A model generated the notes under the pieces. The model ran no database searches. It saw nothing but the letters and a program-made list of their open reading frames with translations, and was not told the origin of the DNA. From positions 124,001-188,000 of the forward strand of contig JABYQN010000020.1 of the NCBI GenBank assembly GCA_022606135.1: 64,000 bases of DNA. The letters run 5' to 3'. This DNA comes from Fomes fomentarius (Eukaryota > Basidiomycota > Agaricomycetes > Polyporales > Polyporaceae). The position numbers were made by a program, and so were the translations under genes. Below, piece by piece: positions 10,661 through 21,984 of the stretch; position 1 is the stretch's first letter, and the number at the start of each line of letters is the position of its first letter.

Positions 10661-12391
10661 TCAAGCAGCTGTAGGGAGGGAGAACTGCTCTTCCGACGGC
10701 TCGACATCCCAATACTTACTCGCATCCGCATCAGCCGCCTCCCACCTCCTATGCATGCTAAACGGACAGAGCGGTTCGTCTCCAGCTCCCCGGTACTCTA
10801 CTGTCTCAACATACAATCCCAGGCGCGAGAATACCCCATAGAACAGCGCAGCCACTCCCTGCTGGTCCTCCCACGGACGCCAGGGCAAGACAGCCCGGAT
10901 GGCAACGCGCCGGAGGGGATGACCCAGATGCGTGCGCATAGCAGCCATATCGGTGATCCTGGAGAAGCATGGCATGGTCTCTGGGCCGACGTGTGTCTCG
11001 AGGCAGAAGACGCGCAGCCGAGGACAGGTAATCTTCTCGCAATCCCCAAGAACTGCACACAAGCGCTTGATGCAAGGCTCCCAGACGGCGACGCTCGAAT
11101 CGGAGAAGAGTACGCCCAGCTCGACAAGGTGTGACATGTGCGGGAGGATGGTCGCGAACAGCTCTGGGTCCCGGAAGCAGACATGCAGTGTGCGGATGGA
11201 GGATGGCTGCAACATAGTGTGTAGCTCGGAGAGCCATGGTTTCCAGTCCTGTCCTTCCCCGTATGTCTTCGCTTGCATCCAGAACCCGGCGCGGAAGGGA
11301 CGTGATGAGTCGTACGCGTCTGAAGGACCAGCTACTAGATGCAGAGATCGTTTGACTGCGAAGAGCTCCAAGCGCGAGAGGGAGATCAGGAGAGGGGAGG
11401 TAGGGATACGAATCGACGTGGGATCCTGGTTCACGTCCATACCACTGAGATGCACAAGGACGCTTCTCGGTAAGTCCAGACAGCCGATAAAGGAGAGTGT
11501 TGTCCGTAAGCCACTCTCCGCAATTATGAGAGAACGCAAGTGGGACAGCGCGACGCGTTTGGGTTCAGAGGACTGCGAGAAAGTGGCGTCGGAACTGAAT
11601 GGATCCCGTACCTGGCCGACGTCTCTGAGCTGCAAGTATGACAGCCCCGCTGTCCTCGAAAGCAGCGTGAGCAGTCGACGAAGCTGCTCCACGAGGCTGG
11701 TACCGTTGTGCATGGAGAAAGAAAGATAGAGATGGGTGAGATGCGAGAATTGATTGCCTGGTAGCCACGCGACGGGCACGATAGCCAACGCTCGCAGCGT
11801 TGAGACCGTGTCACCGAAGAGAACAGGCATCGATGAGTTCGACGGCCAAGCACCCCTGTCACGACGCTCGGACTTGGACATGATGGTGCAGCACAGCAGT
11901 TCGACCAGGCGAAGCTGCAGAGCACGCTCGTGCAGCGGAGGATGCCGACTATATGAATACCGCGCGTCAACAATGTGGAGAGTCTGGAGCCGGGTCCTGC
12001 AGCCCTCCAGCACGCCCTCGACCACCTTCCGCCCTTTGTTCTTCACGATGATCCCGACCGTCAGCGGTGCGTTGCCAGATCGTTCGAGGAATAGCTTGAG
12101 CAGCGAATCGTTCGGCATCGAGCGGAAGCGATTCCAGAGCATCGGGGTACCAGTGGCAACATCTCTCCATCGGCGACAGACGTGCGTGATGGCGATGAGG
12201 GTGAGAAGAGGAGAGATGTCTATTTTGCGGAGTGGGGTGGTGTCATGGAGCGAGGTTCGTTCGCATTGCGTGGCGTACTTGAAGGTCTCGACGAGAAGTT
12301 CAACGGGAAGTCGATTGATGGATGGGAGGGCATTGATGCGGTGACATATTTCCTGGACAAAGTCTAGTGCTCGGGCGTAATATACGAGCAA
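10661..12391 (-). CDS. F-box/LRR-like protein, copy 2
   Basis: An open frame of 576 codons, near-identical to copies 1 and 3. The F-box is INRLPVELLVETFKYA followed by the CRRWRDVATGTPMLW block at about residues 22-75. It differs by scattered substitutions, by loss of three codons near the C-terminus (SEEQF instead of SERVEEQF) and by a few substitutions in the LRR-like region. Like copy 1 it opens with TTG rather than ATG, so the 5' end is unresolved. Expected role: substrate receptor of an SCF ubiquitin ligase, by family. It is flanked on the left by the minisatellite spacer and on the right by the shared divergent region and an SDR exon relic. Confidence 0.85.
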   Translation of the reverse strand: MLVYYARALDFVQEICHRINALPSINRLPVELLVETFKYATQCERTSLHDTTPLRKIDISPLLTLIAITHVCRRWRDVATGTPMLWNRFRSMPNDSLLKLFLERSGNAPLTVGIIVKNKGRKVVEGVLEGCRTRLQTLHIVDARYSYSRHPPLHERALQLRLVELLCCTIMSKSERRDRGAWPSNSSMPVLFGDTVSTLRALAIVPVAWLPGNQFSHLTHLYLSFSMHNGTSLVEQLRRLLTLLSRTAGLSYLQLRDVGQVRDPFSSDATFSQSSEPKRVALSHLRSLIIAESGLRTTLSFIGCLDLPRSVLVHLSGMDVNQDPTSIRIPTSPLLISLSRLELFAVKRSLHLVAGPSDAYDSSRPFRAGFWMQAKTYGEGQDWKPWLSELHTMLQPSSIRTLHVCFRDPELFATILPHMSHLVELGVLFSDSSVAVWEPCIKRLCAVLGDCEKITCPRLRVFCLETHVGPETMPCFSRITDMAAMRTHLGHPLRRVAIRAVLPWRPWEDQQGVAALFYGVFSRLGLYVETVEYRGAGDEPLCPFSMHRRWEAADADASKYWDVEPSEEQFSLPTAA

Positions 12392-14194
12392 CTGGTCGAG
12401 GAATGCAGATAAGCGTACAGGGTTTCCGTAGTTGAAGCGAGCGGACTAACCTGGTCTCGGCTACATCGCAGTCCAGAGAAAGGTCAACATGGGTTCTAGG
12501 GTACGATGACGATCTACAAATACCTCAGTCTCGACAACCTCTCATTCAACGAAGACTCCATGGGTGGCGCGGATACGAATAGGGGATGGCTCGAACACCC
12601 GTAGCGTCCTTAGTGGTGGTCAAGCAGCAACCCGGGACGGACCTACAAATAGTAGCCGTCGAGTGGCAATCGACAACCGCCCCGATCTGTCTGCGCACGG
12701 GTCTCGGTCCGAGTGGACAACTTGGGAAAATGAATGCCAGATATGCGAAAGAGTGTGGTTTGATGATTGACAGAACCCTACTATAGTATGGTCTCGAATG
12801 TTGGTCGTGGTGGACAGATGTGGACCGAGATCACACTGTGGATGAAACCGCTGTTCTCTGTACACACCGATATGTGCTGAATTCCGCATGTGCAGCTGAT
12901 GAGAAGGGAAGTGATCGAAATAAGCCAGGCGAAAGGCACATGCACCTACCTTCTCTGTCGAGTTCGGCGCCCAGATGAAATCATGATGAGCAGAACCCCG
13001 ATCATACCTCCCATGGATTCTCCGTGTATTTGCTGGTGTCCAGTCCAGGTGACGATGGGCGTCGTTAACGTAGTCACCCGCTCATTGGTGCTGCCGAACA
13101 CATGAGGTTGGGTCTTTTGATCGATTGAGATGCGTAGAACTTACAATGCTGTTTTAAATCCTGGATAACATCATTGTGAGCGGTGACCAATGTAGGTCGT
13201 ATGAAGGCTTGCCCTTTCAGGTCTGACTGTGTCTGAGCAACCAGATATGAGCACGGAAGCGTTCATTGACCCGCAACACGACCAAGCTGAAGTCTCATCC
13301 ACATACACGCCATTCAATGCTCACCCGATCCGAATTTGGGCTCTTCCCAATGCTTGGAAGAACGATCTCCGGCACATCGAATCCCCTTTCTCGTCTTTTA
13401 GCTATAAGGTATCTTGTACAGGGTATGAACTCACCATCATACGGTGTGGTCGGGCTCTGCCGGTGACTGAACCTCGTTACGTCTTTGTATACAATCTTGG
13501 CTCCACAGGCATGCTGTGCGTTGCTCCATCCCCAGAATGAATGTCCACTACTCGGGGTGGTTCTTGCCCGTATTAGATTTGTGTATACGCACAGGTGAAC
13601 GCTGGGCAGCACCTAGCATTCCATCAAATTATGGTAAGGAGAGCAAATCTCGGATGGACGCACCAATCATATTTCTTATGTGGCGGATAGCCAGACGCTG
13701 GTAGGGAAGCCGAGCGGGTGGCAGCGTAGCTGTGAAATCAACCTCGAATTTTGTCAGATTGATTGCGGACTAGCATTGCCACTTCCATAAGAATGTGGTT
13801 TGTGGTCGGGGGCGGACGACCGGGTCGTGAAGTCACAAGAATGTCACTAGATGAGTTACTGTTATGAGTACGGATTCACCCTGCGTGAGAGGAAATTTGG
13901 TAGGGCCCGGGAGAGTGTATGGAAGCCTATGATGGTCGTATGGAAGTTCGCTCAGCCGTTCAAAATTCTCGCTGGAAAGGCGTCTATTGCCCAGTGCTAA
14001 GTACGAGTGCTGTCAGTATGTGTGTATCGCTTCAACCCACACTTACTTATCCAACTTACATACTGGTAGGTATTCGAGCAACCCGGTCCGAATGGGCGCT
14101 TTACCCCGCACTCGGTGTTCCCGAAACCGTCAATGATGCTCCTTGTATCCCTCATTCACCTTCGCATTCGCATTCTACCTTCTGGTACCCGCCA
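12392..14194. promoter_or_regulatory. Divergent intergenic region, copy 2
   Basis: Second direct copy of the F-box/SDR divergent region (compare 6302-8036 and inverted 29475-31412). It retains the roughly 73-bp piece near 13967-14040 that copy 1 has lost. No convincing gene lies inside. Confidence 0.5.
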
Positions 14195-14271
14195 TAGCAT
14201 TCTTCCAGGTAGATAGTCTCTTCGGCGTCAAGGGTAAAGTGGCGCTGGCCACTGGCGGCAGTCGTGGCAGA
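14195..14271 (+). pseudogene. SDR exon 1 relic, copy 2
   Basis: Same truncated exon as at 8037-8112 (SLFGVKGKVALATGGSRGR) with the start codon lost. It carries an additional V-to-A change in the VTGG motif. Confidence 0.8.
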
Positions 14272-14905
14272 GTACGTACCTTCACATCAACTCCTTGTCG
14301 CCACGCCGGCTGACGCGTCCTACATGTCAGGTAAGAAGACTGGGGACGCCAGGGCGCGGATGCGTTATTCAGACGACGGCTACGCGCTGGGGATTGTCAA
14401 GCGACGGAGGCTGAAGCTGCTGGGATGGCCGTGGCACTTGAACATCCCATTCGGGAATTTGAGCCACATTGGCGGCGGCCAAACAAGCCTCGCCTACCTT
14501 CTTGCTCTGTTCGATGCCGGGCTGCTTCGCTTTGAGCCGGCCACGGACGAGAAAGTCGAGCTGGCGGGCAGGAACTGGACGGCGGTCTTGCCTGGGTCCC
14601 CGCCGATGCGGCGGCGGCGGTTCTGTTGGAGGAAGATGGGGAGGGACGACATGGGCCAGAGTAGAGAGCGGCCGGTGACGAGCCCTCTCGGGTTGCCGCT
14701 GAAGAGGGAGGGGAAGGGGCCAAAGTCGGCGAAGCTGATCCTGGATGAGGAGATCTCGGAGACGGAGGAGATCTCGAGCGACCTTGAAAGCCTCTGGATT
14801 CTGTTGTTATTTTTTTGTGTGATCGTCGTATGCGAGTGTGGTTTGGACCTACTAGTCGTATTTTATACTCGTACATTCTGTTCTTCACTCGTGCATCTTG
14901 CGTAG
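14264..14905 (+). CDS. Unrecognised GWP-motif protein, copy 2
   Basis: The open frame spans about 213 codons. An ATG at 14264 overlaps the SDR relic, and a second possible start lies at the AGG-TAAG region near 14330. It contains LKLLGWPWHLNIPFGNLSHI, a leucine-rich helix-like stretch (LAYLLALFDAGLLRFEPATD), a basic/acidic tail (KSAKLILDEEISETEEISSD) and a hydrophobic end (LWILLLFFCVIVV). It is longer than copy 1, which lost about 250 nt. Whether it is expressed is unclear. I do not recognise the family beyond the GWP/IPF pattern. Confidence 0.4.
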   Translation: MAEYVPSHQLLVATPADASYMSGKKTGDARARMRYSDDGYALGIVKRRRLKLLGWPWHLNIPFGNLSHIGGGQTSLAYLLALFDAGLLRFEPATDEKVELAGRNWTAVLPGSPPMRRRRFCWRKMGRDDMGQSRERPVTSPLGLPLKREGKGPKSAKLILDEEISETEEISSDLESLWILLLFFCVIVVCECGLDLLVVFYTRTFCSSLVHLA

Positions 14906-15189
14906 ATAGTGTGATGGTCATGGAGAGGAGGAAGGACCCGCAATGGCAGTCGTGGGCGTCTGTGTGTCACTGCCGACGTTCACATGATTTCATCATCTTA
15001 ACGCATTACTTGTTGTATCCGTTGTATCCACGACTCACACTGCTTGTCCATACTATGTCGGGCTCAGGTGCGTAAACCAATTTCATGCTGCCGCTTTGCC
15101 TGCACGACCCTGGCTAGTCGCTGAAACTGTGTAGCATACACGGGACTCGGAGGGTAGAACACGCTGAGGGAGAAAATTTCGAGGGTGTA
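14906..15189. other. Tail of the copy 2 direct repeat
   Basis: Homologous to about 8487-8793. Sequence identity to copy 1 stops at about 15185, which I take as the right breakpoint of the direct duplication. Confidence 0.45.
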
Positions 15190-16088
15190 TACAGAGGACC
15201 TCGTATCGCACTCCGCACACTCGCCAGCCTATCGGTGGTACATGCGGTAGTTGCCTTTGCCTTCCAGCTCCTCGAACACCTTGATTTACCCGAGAACGTT
15301 CTCGTGCGCATCTCTCACGCGCCCGCCTCCAATCATGCAGACGATGCAGACGCAGCCTTGGACAATATTCACATTCCTCACACCTCCATGACGGCGCTGA
15401 CTAGACTAGAGCTCTCAACCATGTGGCAATCACTCAATCTCGTCGCCGAAGGTTGTAGCAGGGGAGCCCTATGGCTAACTTGCTTCTTTCGTACCCCTGG
15501 GAGCGATTGGGTCCTTCTCTCCGCACGATGCTTCCTCTATCCTCACTCACTATCCTCCCCATTGACATAGAAGATGAGTCAGTACTTGTCGACCTGCTTT
15601 CCCATACACCTCACCTCACGGAACTTGCCATCCGCCACGCCGTTCGCGCTATTTCACCGCGGTCTATTGACGGAGGGGCCGGTCTCGTTGCCAGGCCGCT
15701 TGACGAGGTACCAAGCCTATATCGCATCCTGACTGCTGAGCAGGGCCCGGGAGTGTTGTGTCCCGAGCTTCAGTTCATCGGCATCGAGGTTGTGCAAACT
15801 TCCTCAATAGCAATCCCATACCACATCCTCCATTTCGCTACAGCTCGCATGCAGGCGGGCAATCGATTGCGACAACTCCACATTCGGACACTTCTCGACT
15901 ACAAGACCCCTTCCTCGGACGATGGGAGATTGGAACATATGTCGATCAGTTCAGTTACGGGACAGTTCTGGATTCCGGCGGCGTTTGTCGATTCGAGATG
16001 TAGGATGTGGATAAACCCTGAGGCGGAAAGGTATTGCACGCTTAAAGGTGATGATCGACCGTCATACCGCCCATACTATTGGTCATAG
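15190..16088 (+). pseudogene. F-box/LRR C-terminal half, diverged third family member
   Basis: Two overlapping frames (15235-15570 and 15471-16088) encode LASLSVVHAVVAFAFQLLEH, LDLPENVLVRIS and TALTRLELSTMWQSLNLVAE. These align with the LRR-like part of the F-box genes (LDLPRSVLVHLS, SLSRLELFAVEQSLHLVAGP). The frame changes at about 15465-15480, and the SLRTMLPLSSLTIL part continues in the second frame. The N-terminal F-box is missing because the segment starts at the duplication breakpoint. Likely a pseudogene. Confidence 0.65.
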
Positions 16089-16292
16089 CCTCAGGTGTCA
16101 TACAATTATTATATGGATGGCATTCATGTACATCGCAGGCTCAGGGGAAACAATGCATTACGATCCGGCTCCAAGCCATGATACGAGCTATGACTCTTCA
16201 TCGTCGCCATGTCCATATTGACATCTTTGTATCTCGCCGCGTAGGAGGTCGGTCGTAATCATGACAAGCATAGTACGAGCTACAATGTAGAC

Positions 16293-17923
16293 TTACTCCG
16301 AGTCTTCATCGTCGCTGTGCCCGTCTTCCCTGCTAACCTCATTCTCCTCTTGCTCCTTCAAGCTAGCCTTGTTAAGTATAATTCTCGCCGTCCCCTTTCC
16401 TCCGTCCTCCGAGTCTTTGTCATCCACAACGAGTGGCTCTCCTGCCCTGTCTCCCGCAGGGCCAACACGCACCAAGAGATATATACGCCAGTAGATAACG
16501 TCTAGGGCGGCCTGGTTCCCATATGCCATGAACGTCGTCGTCTGGAGCGCGAACCTTGGCGCACTTGTCACCCATTGCACATTGGGGGCGATAGGTGGGC
16601 TATACTTGGACGGGTAGTAGAAGCACGGCCGCGACAGAAGCATGCCGCCATATGATTTGCACATTGTCTTCCATACAGGCTTCTCGACGTGCCCACCACG
16701 CCGATCGAGGGGGATCACACGGTCACAGGCGACGTGAACATAACTGCTGTAACGTTCTTTCGAGGTGTATAGGATCTTGAAGGAAGCAGGGAGCGACAGC
16801 TCTTGCATGACTTTGTAGATGGCAGCGTCGTTGGCTTTGAGACGGGAGCCAACGTCGCGTAGAGCCTGCCGAGCTTTCGATTCTGGTTCGAGCGTGGGCG
16901 CGAGCGGGTACTTGTGCGCAAGACCGAACATGAGGTGCCCGCCATCGGGGAGGAACGTGCGGTCATCGAGCAACCTCCGCATGGTTGCCCTGAGATTCTC
17001 TGCGGTCGCCGAGATCGGACGTGGTATGAATGTAGTGGATGTTTCGGAGTTTGTCGCCCAGTAGAGGTTGTATGTGATAGTGACGCGATATCCAGAGATG
17101 ACAGGAAGGACCTCGTGCTCGACGTCGCTAAAGAATGCGACATAGGCGATGGAGGGCTCTGCGCAGGTGGAGAGTAGCGTGCTCGAGTCAAAGGTATACT
17201 CGGTACACTCGCCAGTGCCCTCCGACTCGTCTTCTGCGGACTCGTTCGGGTTCTCGGCGTAACGTATCTTTAGAGCACCGCCTTCATGGGTAGCCGGGAA
17301 TACGATCACAAGGGACCCGAACTGGAGCTCGCCACGAGGCGTATCAACGTGGGGCCTGAAAAAGGAACCTGGCCCTGCACGAGGTGGTATTGGTGCTACT
17401 GAATGGAAGAGGTTTGTACCATGACGTACCGTAGACGTTGAGCTTGTAAAGCTCAGGGCGAATGGCATCCTCCACAATCAAGCGGTCGATGGCGAGCTCC
17501 GAGTGGACGATGTCGAGGATGCCAGATCGCGTGGGGTCGAACCTAATCATGAACTCGTCGTTGTCAAGCTTACCGGCCTTGCGATATGTCTCATCTAACA
17601 CATCCTGCTGATTGACACCGAACGTCGCCCGTTGGCAAGCCTCTGCGAGTAGCTGCAGTTGCGTCGGAGTTGCGTTAGAGAAGTTGAGATGTCTGAGGGC
17701 AACGACACAGTGGTGAGACGTTACGCTGACTGAAGCATCCCGAGCAGACTGCCAGTACTTACTGAGCGCTCTCACCCTTCCCGAAGTACAGGTCCAAGTT
17801 GCTGATTGGAGTAGATACGGTTCCGTGACAGTATGGAGGACCAGCGCTTATGCACTTCCGCAGGGAAGTGATTTGTTCTTGGATCAAATCAACAGAGTCG
17901 TGTGATGAGGCTCCTGAGGACAT
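16293..17923 (-). CDS. 2-oxoglutarate/Fe(II)-dependent oxygenase, member A
   Basis: Three exons (17763-17923, 17430-17692, 16293-17374) give 501 residues. The oxygenase core starts in exon 3: FFRPHVDTPRGELQFG holds the metal-binding HxD, FFSDVEHEVLPV the distal histidine, and SGYRVTITYNLYW the arginine expected to bind 2-oxoglutarate. The fold corresponds to prolyl-4-hydroxylase-like oxygenases (2OG-FeII_Oxy_3 type); substrate unknown. It is the most diverged of four paralogues here, but the 263-nt second exon is kept in all. The C-terminus is longer and acidic (EDGHSDDEDSE). The stop overlaps a GTAAGT, so a further small exon is possible. A TATA-like site lies about 50 nt upstream of the ATG. 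Confidence 0.88.
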
Positions 17924-17972
17924 GACGAAGACGAGGGGACGAGAACAAACGAACGACGACCCACCTAGGCCA

Positions 17973-17980
17973 GTATATAT
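17973..17980 (-). promoter_or_regulatory. TATA-like element of oxygenase A
   Basis: ATATATAC-type AT run on the minus strand, 50-57 nt upstream of the ATG at 17923, the same spacing seen in members C and D. Confidence 0.45.
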
Positions 17981-18580
17981 CACCCCAAGGCGCGTAAAGG
18001 GCAGCTCCACCCGGTGCAACGTGAAAGGCACGCTTCCTGTACCTTCCGAAAACACGGGTTGGAGACGAGTCATTCTCCAAAATGTTCATGCCTAAAATGG
18101 AAACTCCTGACATTCTGGGCTTATGTAGGATTGACTCATGCTCGCATGAAGTATTACTATATGCATCTAGCGACGATGAGAGCATCAAAAACCAGATGCA
18201 CTGTCAAATTAATTTTACTGATAAACACGGCTACATTACCGCCAATGTTTCGCCTTACAGCTGTTTCCAAAATTGGTGGCCGCTGATCTCCGACTGACGC
18301 GCGCGCACTTTCGACACGAAAAAGTCAGAAAAGTCAGAAAAATCGACGATGCCCTTGCTGCTGCATCCCTTGCTCTGAGACTGGTGATATATACTGCTAC
18401 AAGCTTCGAAAACACACCTACATCTTCTTGGATCTCCATAGATACTCGGGTTTGTAAGTTACAGAAGTCAGATCATCTAGGGACAATCCCGGATTTCTGA
18501 CGAGGACCCGGCCACGGAAACCTCTTCTCTTTGCCATAGAGCTTCCTAACACAATATATATACACTCCCTACCATCCAGC
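17981..18580. other. Intergenic between oxygenase A and the retroelement block
   Basis: No gene recognised; small frames only. The right boundary is the first base of the left LTR. Confidence 0.45.
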
Positions 18581-19134
18581 TGTTGAACTTCTGGACTACC
18601 GGCTATGCTCGGACCGGAGTTGTGTACACTTGTTTATGGTCATATGATTAGATAGGCTGTGTTCCTACTTACCATTTATGGTTTTCTTTGTTCTCCTACT
18701 GTACTTTCCCATGACCATATGGTTACTGTGCATTCCTGTGCGTACCAGTGCGTTCTACACTGCACCGGACTCTTCTAGACCTTATGTCTGACTCATGCTA
18801 TGACTGTATCTGACTCATACGCCAATACGTACTCTGACTCATCGTCTTATGGCTACATGTGACTGCTTCATTCGCTGACTCATGGACTCATCCCTCATGT
18901 ATAAAAGCAGTCCCTTCTTCACCTCTGCTCTTCAGTCGTTCGCTCACTGACTGAAGAGTAAGTCCCTTACATACATATGCTCTACTACCTCTTACTGACT
19001 TAGTACTTGTAGTCTCTCTTTGTTGTGACTTACAGGTACTTCACTATGCAATATAGTCGTTCGCTCACTGACTGAAGATCTCTCTTTGTTGTGACTTACA
19101 GTCGCTCCTCGCCTTACAGGTTCAGAGTTCATCA
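18581..19134 (+). repeat. LTR, plus-oriented copy
   Basis: It begins TGTTGAACTT and ends GAGTTCATCA. A TATA box (TATAAAAG, near 18900) is followed by a segment, CTTCAGTCGTTCGCTCACTG, that recurs about 120 nt later, giving an internal direct repeat in the presumed R/U5 region. Its 3' terminus is fused directly to the gag frame, which then reads six codons into the LTR (MVPDEL). Confidence 0.85.
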
Positions 19135-20093
19135 GGAACCATGGACCGGTACGACTCCGGGATCTTGGACATCAAGAGAAGGGCTTGCATGTTGTCAGAG
19201 AGCGTGACGCCATTGCTACTGATTTTGCGCAGGCGTGTGATAAGACGCATCATCTGATCCTGAAGGGGCTTCTGTTCGTTCATTCGAGGCTCAGCAACGA
19301 GTGACTCGAACAAACCCCAGACGTGGGCACTGTTAGGCTTGCCAAACTTGTTCTGTAACGCTTCCCAGGACTCAGCAGCAGTCATGTCCCTGGGTTGTCC
19401 ACCCAAGACAGGAATCTGAGTGTCCAGAACATAGTGAAAGTTTGGTGCGACACGCATGTACATCATGCCGCGAGCTTGCCCATCAAGTTTATCCCACTTG
19501 TCCTTGGCAGCTTGCTCAGTAGGACGAGTAGCGCCTTTGACAACACTCCAACAGTCCATGAAGATGAAATAGCCCTTCATCTTGGCAGACCAGTCATTGT
19601 ACTGATTCGCCGAAGAGAGGACAGGGATAGAGTCGACTTTGATATCTCCCATGATGGATAAGAGGTATTGGGGAGAATCAAGATATTCCTCCTTGAAGTC
19701 TAGAGTGAATGTGATAGGCGCGACAGGGGGCGCAGTGACGATAGGAGGAGGAAGGTAGACTGGAGGAAGAGGACTTGAATCAACAGGAGGGGAGTTTCCG
19801 AAGAGCGATCGGAGATAGAAATTAGGACGAGATGAGGAGGGCTGTGCGTGAGTTTCTTCCTGAAGATAGGGAAGAGGAACTCCGTGTTGTGGGTCAGTGT
19901 CCTGCTGCCAAGTTGCTGGATATGCCCAGTGGAAGGTTGGTTTGTACGGAAGAGGGAGTTGATTGTAGTGATTGGGACAGAGCTGTACGCCGCACTGGTC
20001 CCACTCCTGCTCCCCGTTGTCGTAGACGTAGTGATAACGATCGACCTGATCGTCTAGATCGAAGAGGTGGGGCTGTTCCGAGCAATCAAACAC
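19135..20093 (-). pseudogene. Copia gag fragment
   Basis: The open frame extends to 19122, terminating inside the LTR. From an ATG at 19652 it encodes SANQYNDWSAKMKGYFIFMD followed by a leucine-rich gag core (SWEALQNKFG, LITRLRKISS), the pattern of Ty1/copia retrotransposon gag (UBN2-like). The frame is open upstream through 20093 with a proline-rich segment. It lacks the CCHC knuckle and everything downstream because it is cut by the inverted LTR. Confidence 0.75.
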
Positions 20094-20679
20094 TGATGCA
20101 GTAGAATGATGTTCTGCAAGTTCAGCGTTGACTTCAGCTTCAGAGTCGGAGCTGAGCTGAGGACTATTGGCAGTAGTAGGCAGCTCCAGTACGATGGTTC
20201 AGAGAAAAACGCGATGATTGACTTGCCACATGCGAGATCTGGTAGAGAGGAACACCTATTGAGGTGAGCCAGAAGGTCAGGAAGCTGATATTCCCAACAA
20301 TCCAGATAGAAGTCGCCAACTGTGCCCAAGAAAAGCTATACAAGTCTAGGTATCAAAAAGAGTATAGTAAGGAGGGTCCGAACGGTTGTCCTCCGGTCCA
20401 AAGGTGATAACCACCCCGGCTACAACAGCTGGCAGGCGCAAGTGCGTGGCCTGGCTGAGGATACTTGAAGTGCCGTGAAAGCACCAAAGGTTGTACAAAG
20501 ATACTAGATAGCGACTACTAAAAGCGCTCAGGGCTGCGTCACAAGCGCAGTAAAGTCCCCCTGGCAGCAGTGTCGGAGGGCACAGTCAAGAGTTAGGGAA
20601 AGTGGAGGAGAGTGCACGGGCAGAGAGTTGATGAACAGAGTTTGCGCGCAGAGTGTCGACAGAGGAGCAACTGATTAGA

Positions 20680-20696
20680 GCGCAGGGCTCATAACC
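20680..20696 (-). other. Half-tRNA primer binding site
   Basis: On the minus strand the LTR end (TTCATCA) is followed immediately by GGTTATGAGCCCTGCGC. This is the complement of GCGCAGGGCTCATAACC, the D-stem-side and anticodon-loop part of eukaryotic initiator tRNA-Met. Priming from an internally cleaved initiator tRNA is known for Drosophila copia and yeast Ty5. Confidence 0.75.
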
Positions 20697-21250
20697 TGAT
20701 GAACTCTGAACCTGTAAGGCGAGAAGCGACTGTAAGTCACAACAAAGAGAGATCTTCAGTCAGTGAGCGAACGACTATATTGCATAGTGAAGTACCTGTA
20801 AGTCACAACAAAGAGAGACTACAAGTACTAAGTCAGTAAGAGGTAGTAGAGCATATGTATGTAAGGGACTTACTCTTCAGTCAGTGAGCGAACGACTGAA
20901 GAGCAGAGGTGAAGAAGGGACTGCTTTTATACATGAGGGATGAGTCCATGAGTCAGCGAATGAAGCAGTCACATGTAGCCATAAGACGATGAGTCAGAGT
21001 ACGTATTGGCGTATGAGTCAGATACAGTCATAGCATGAGTCAGACATAAGGTCTAGAAGAGTCCGGTGCAGTGTAGAACGCACTGGTACGCACAGGAATG
21101 CACAGTAACCATATGGTCATGGGAAAGTACAGTAGGAGAACAAAGAAAACCATAAATGGTAAGTAGGAACACAGCCTATCTAATCATATGACCATAAACA
21201 AGTGTACACAACTCCGGTCCGAGCATAGCCGGTAGTCCGGAAGTTCAACA
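20697..21250 (-). repeat. 5' LTR of the copia element
   Basis: Same 554-bp LTR as at 18581-19134 in the opposite direction. It is the authentic 5' LTR because the primer binding site follows its end directly. Confidence 0.85.
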
Positions 21251-21984
21251 CACAGTACCAGCGCCTCCTTTAGTGCCTCTTTTTCATCACTTTGTCACCA
21301 TTCTATCACACCTTGTCACCCTTTGTTACCCCAGTCACTCTGGTAGCTATCTGCTTCCCCTTTTATCCTTACCCTTTTCTCAGTTTTGATCCTCCCCTTT
21401 GGTTTCCCGCATGACTCATTTTCATTCATTCTGACTCCCATACCCATAAGACTCCCTATGACTCACTCCTCATCACTGTTTGGCATTGTTTGACCCCCAG
21501 TAGTATATAAGACCAGTTAGCACCCTCCCTAGTCCCCATCTCGACCTCTTGGTCACTGGGACTAGGTGAGTAGAATCCCCCCACCTGTATGCGTATTCCC
21601 CATACTAATAGATAACTTGGTCACTGGGACTAGTCTGTTGCATTGTGCTTGAAGACTAGCTTTCGATGATCTTGTGCCTTGGAGCCGGTTGTTGCTTTGT
21701 CCTCATCGAGTTCATCTCTCTCTCTTTCTCTCTTTCCCTCTATCATCCCCACCCCGCCTTTTGGCTCCTTGCCACCTTGCCCTATCAATCACTGCTGATC
21801 AGCATCTAGGGGCTCTGCGTCAAGTTGTTGCGACACATACAGCACAAGTTCACACCTTAAACGTAGATCTTGACATTAGCTAGGCTTGGGTCCTAAAAAT
21901 AATCTCTGAGATCGAAGGTGTGATGATGACATGAACCTGAGGTAGATGCGTGCATCTCTAGGGATGATTAAGCACTAGCGCGAG
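21251..21984 (+). mobile_element. Possible LTR or promoter fragment of another retroelement
   Basis: Pyrimidine-rich sequence with a TATATAAG box near 21504 and a repeated TTGGTCACTGGGACTAG (about 21550 and 21612), which looks like a U3/R region of a different LTR family. No termini could be fixed. It ends where the LINE fragment begins. Confidence 0.3.

Larger units (their letters stand above)
8860..14271. repeat. Segmental duplication inverted at about 29388-34650
   Basis: Reading left to right this holds: F-box-2 fragment, stop-containing fragment, minisatellite, F-box copy 2 and SDR exon 1. The same order is read right to left at 34650-29388. The inverted copy continues into a full SDR gene on one side and more of F-box-2 on the other. 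Confidence 0.8.
18581..21250 (-). mobile_element. Copia-type element remnant with two inverted LTRs
   Basis: Two 554-bp LTRs face each other: 18581-19134 on the plus strand and 20697-21250 on the minus strand. I count two mismatches between them by eye (near the 12th base and about 30 bases before the inner end), so the structure is young. Between them is a minus-strand leader with a primer binding site and a gag stub. No pol (protease, integrase, RT, RNase H) is present. Both outer ends are the TG 5' ends of LTRs, and no 5-bp target duplication is visible (CCAGC on the left, CACAG on the right). This is therefore not a simple insertion. Confidence 0.85.

Noticed and set aside
18581..19134. 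Independent solo LTR nested in a gag gene
   Set aside because: There is no 5-bp target duplication (CCAGC before, GGAAC after) and nothing of the element continues on its left, so simple nested insertion does not explain it.
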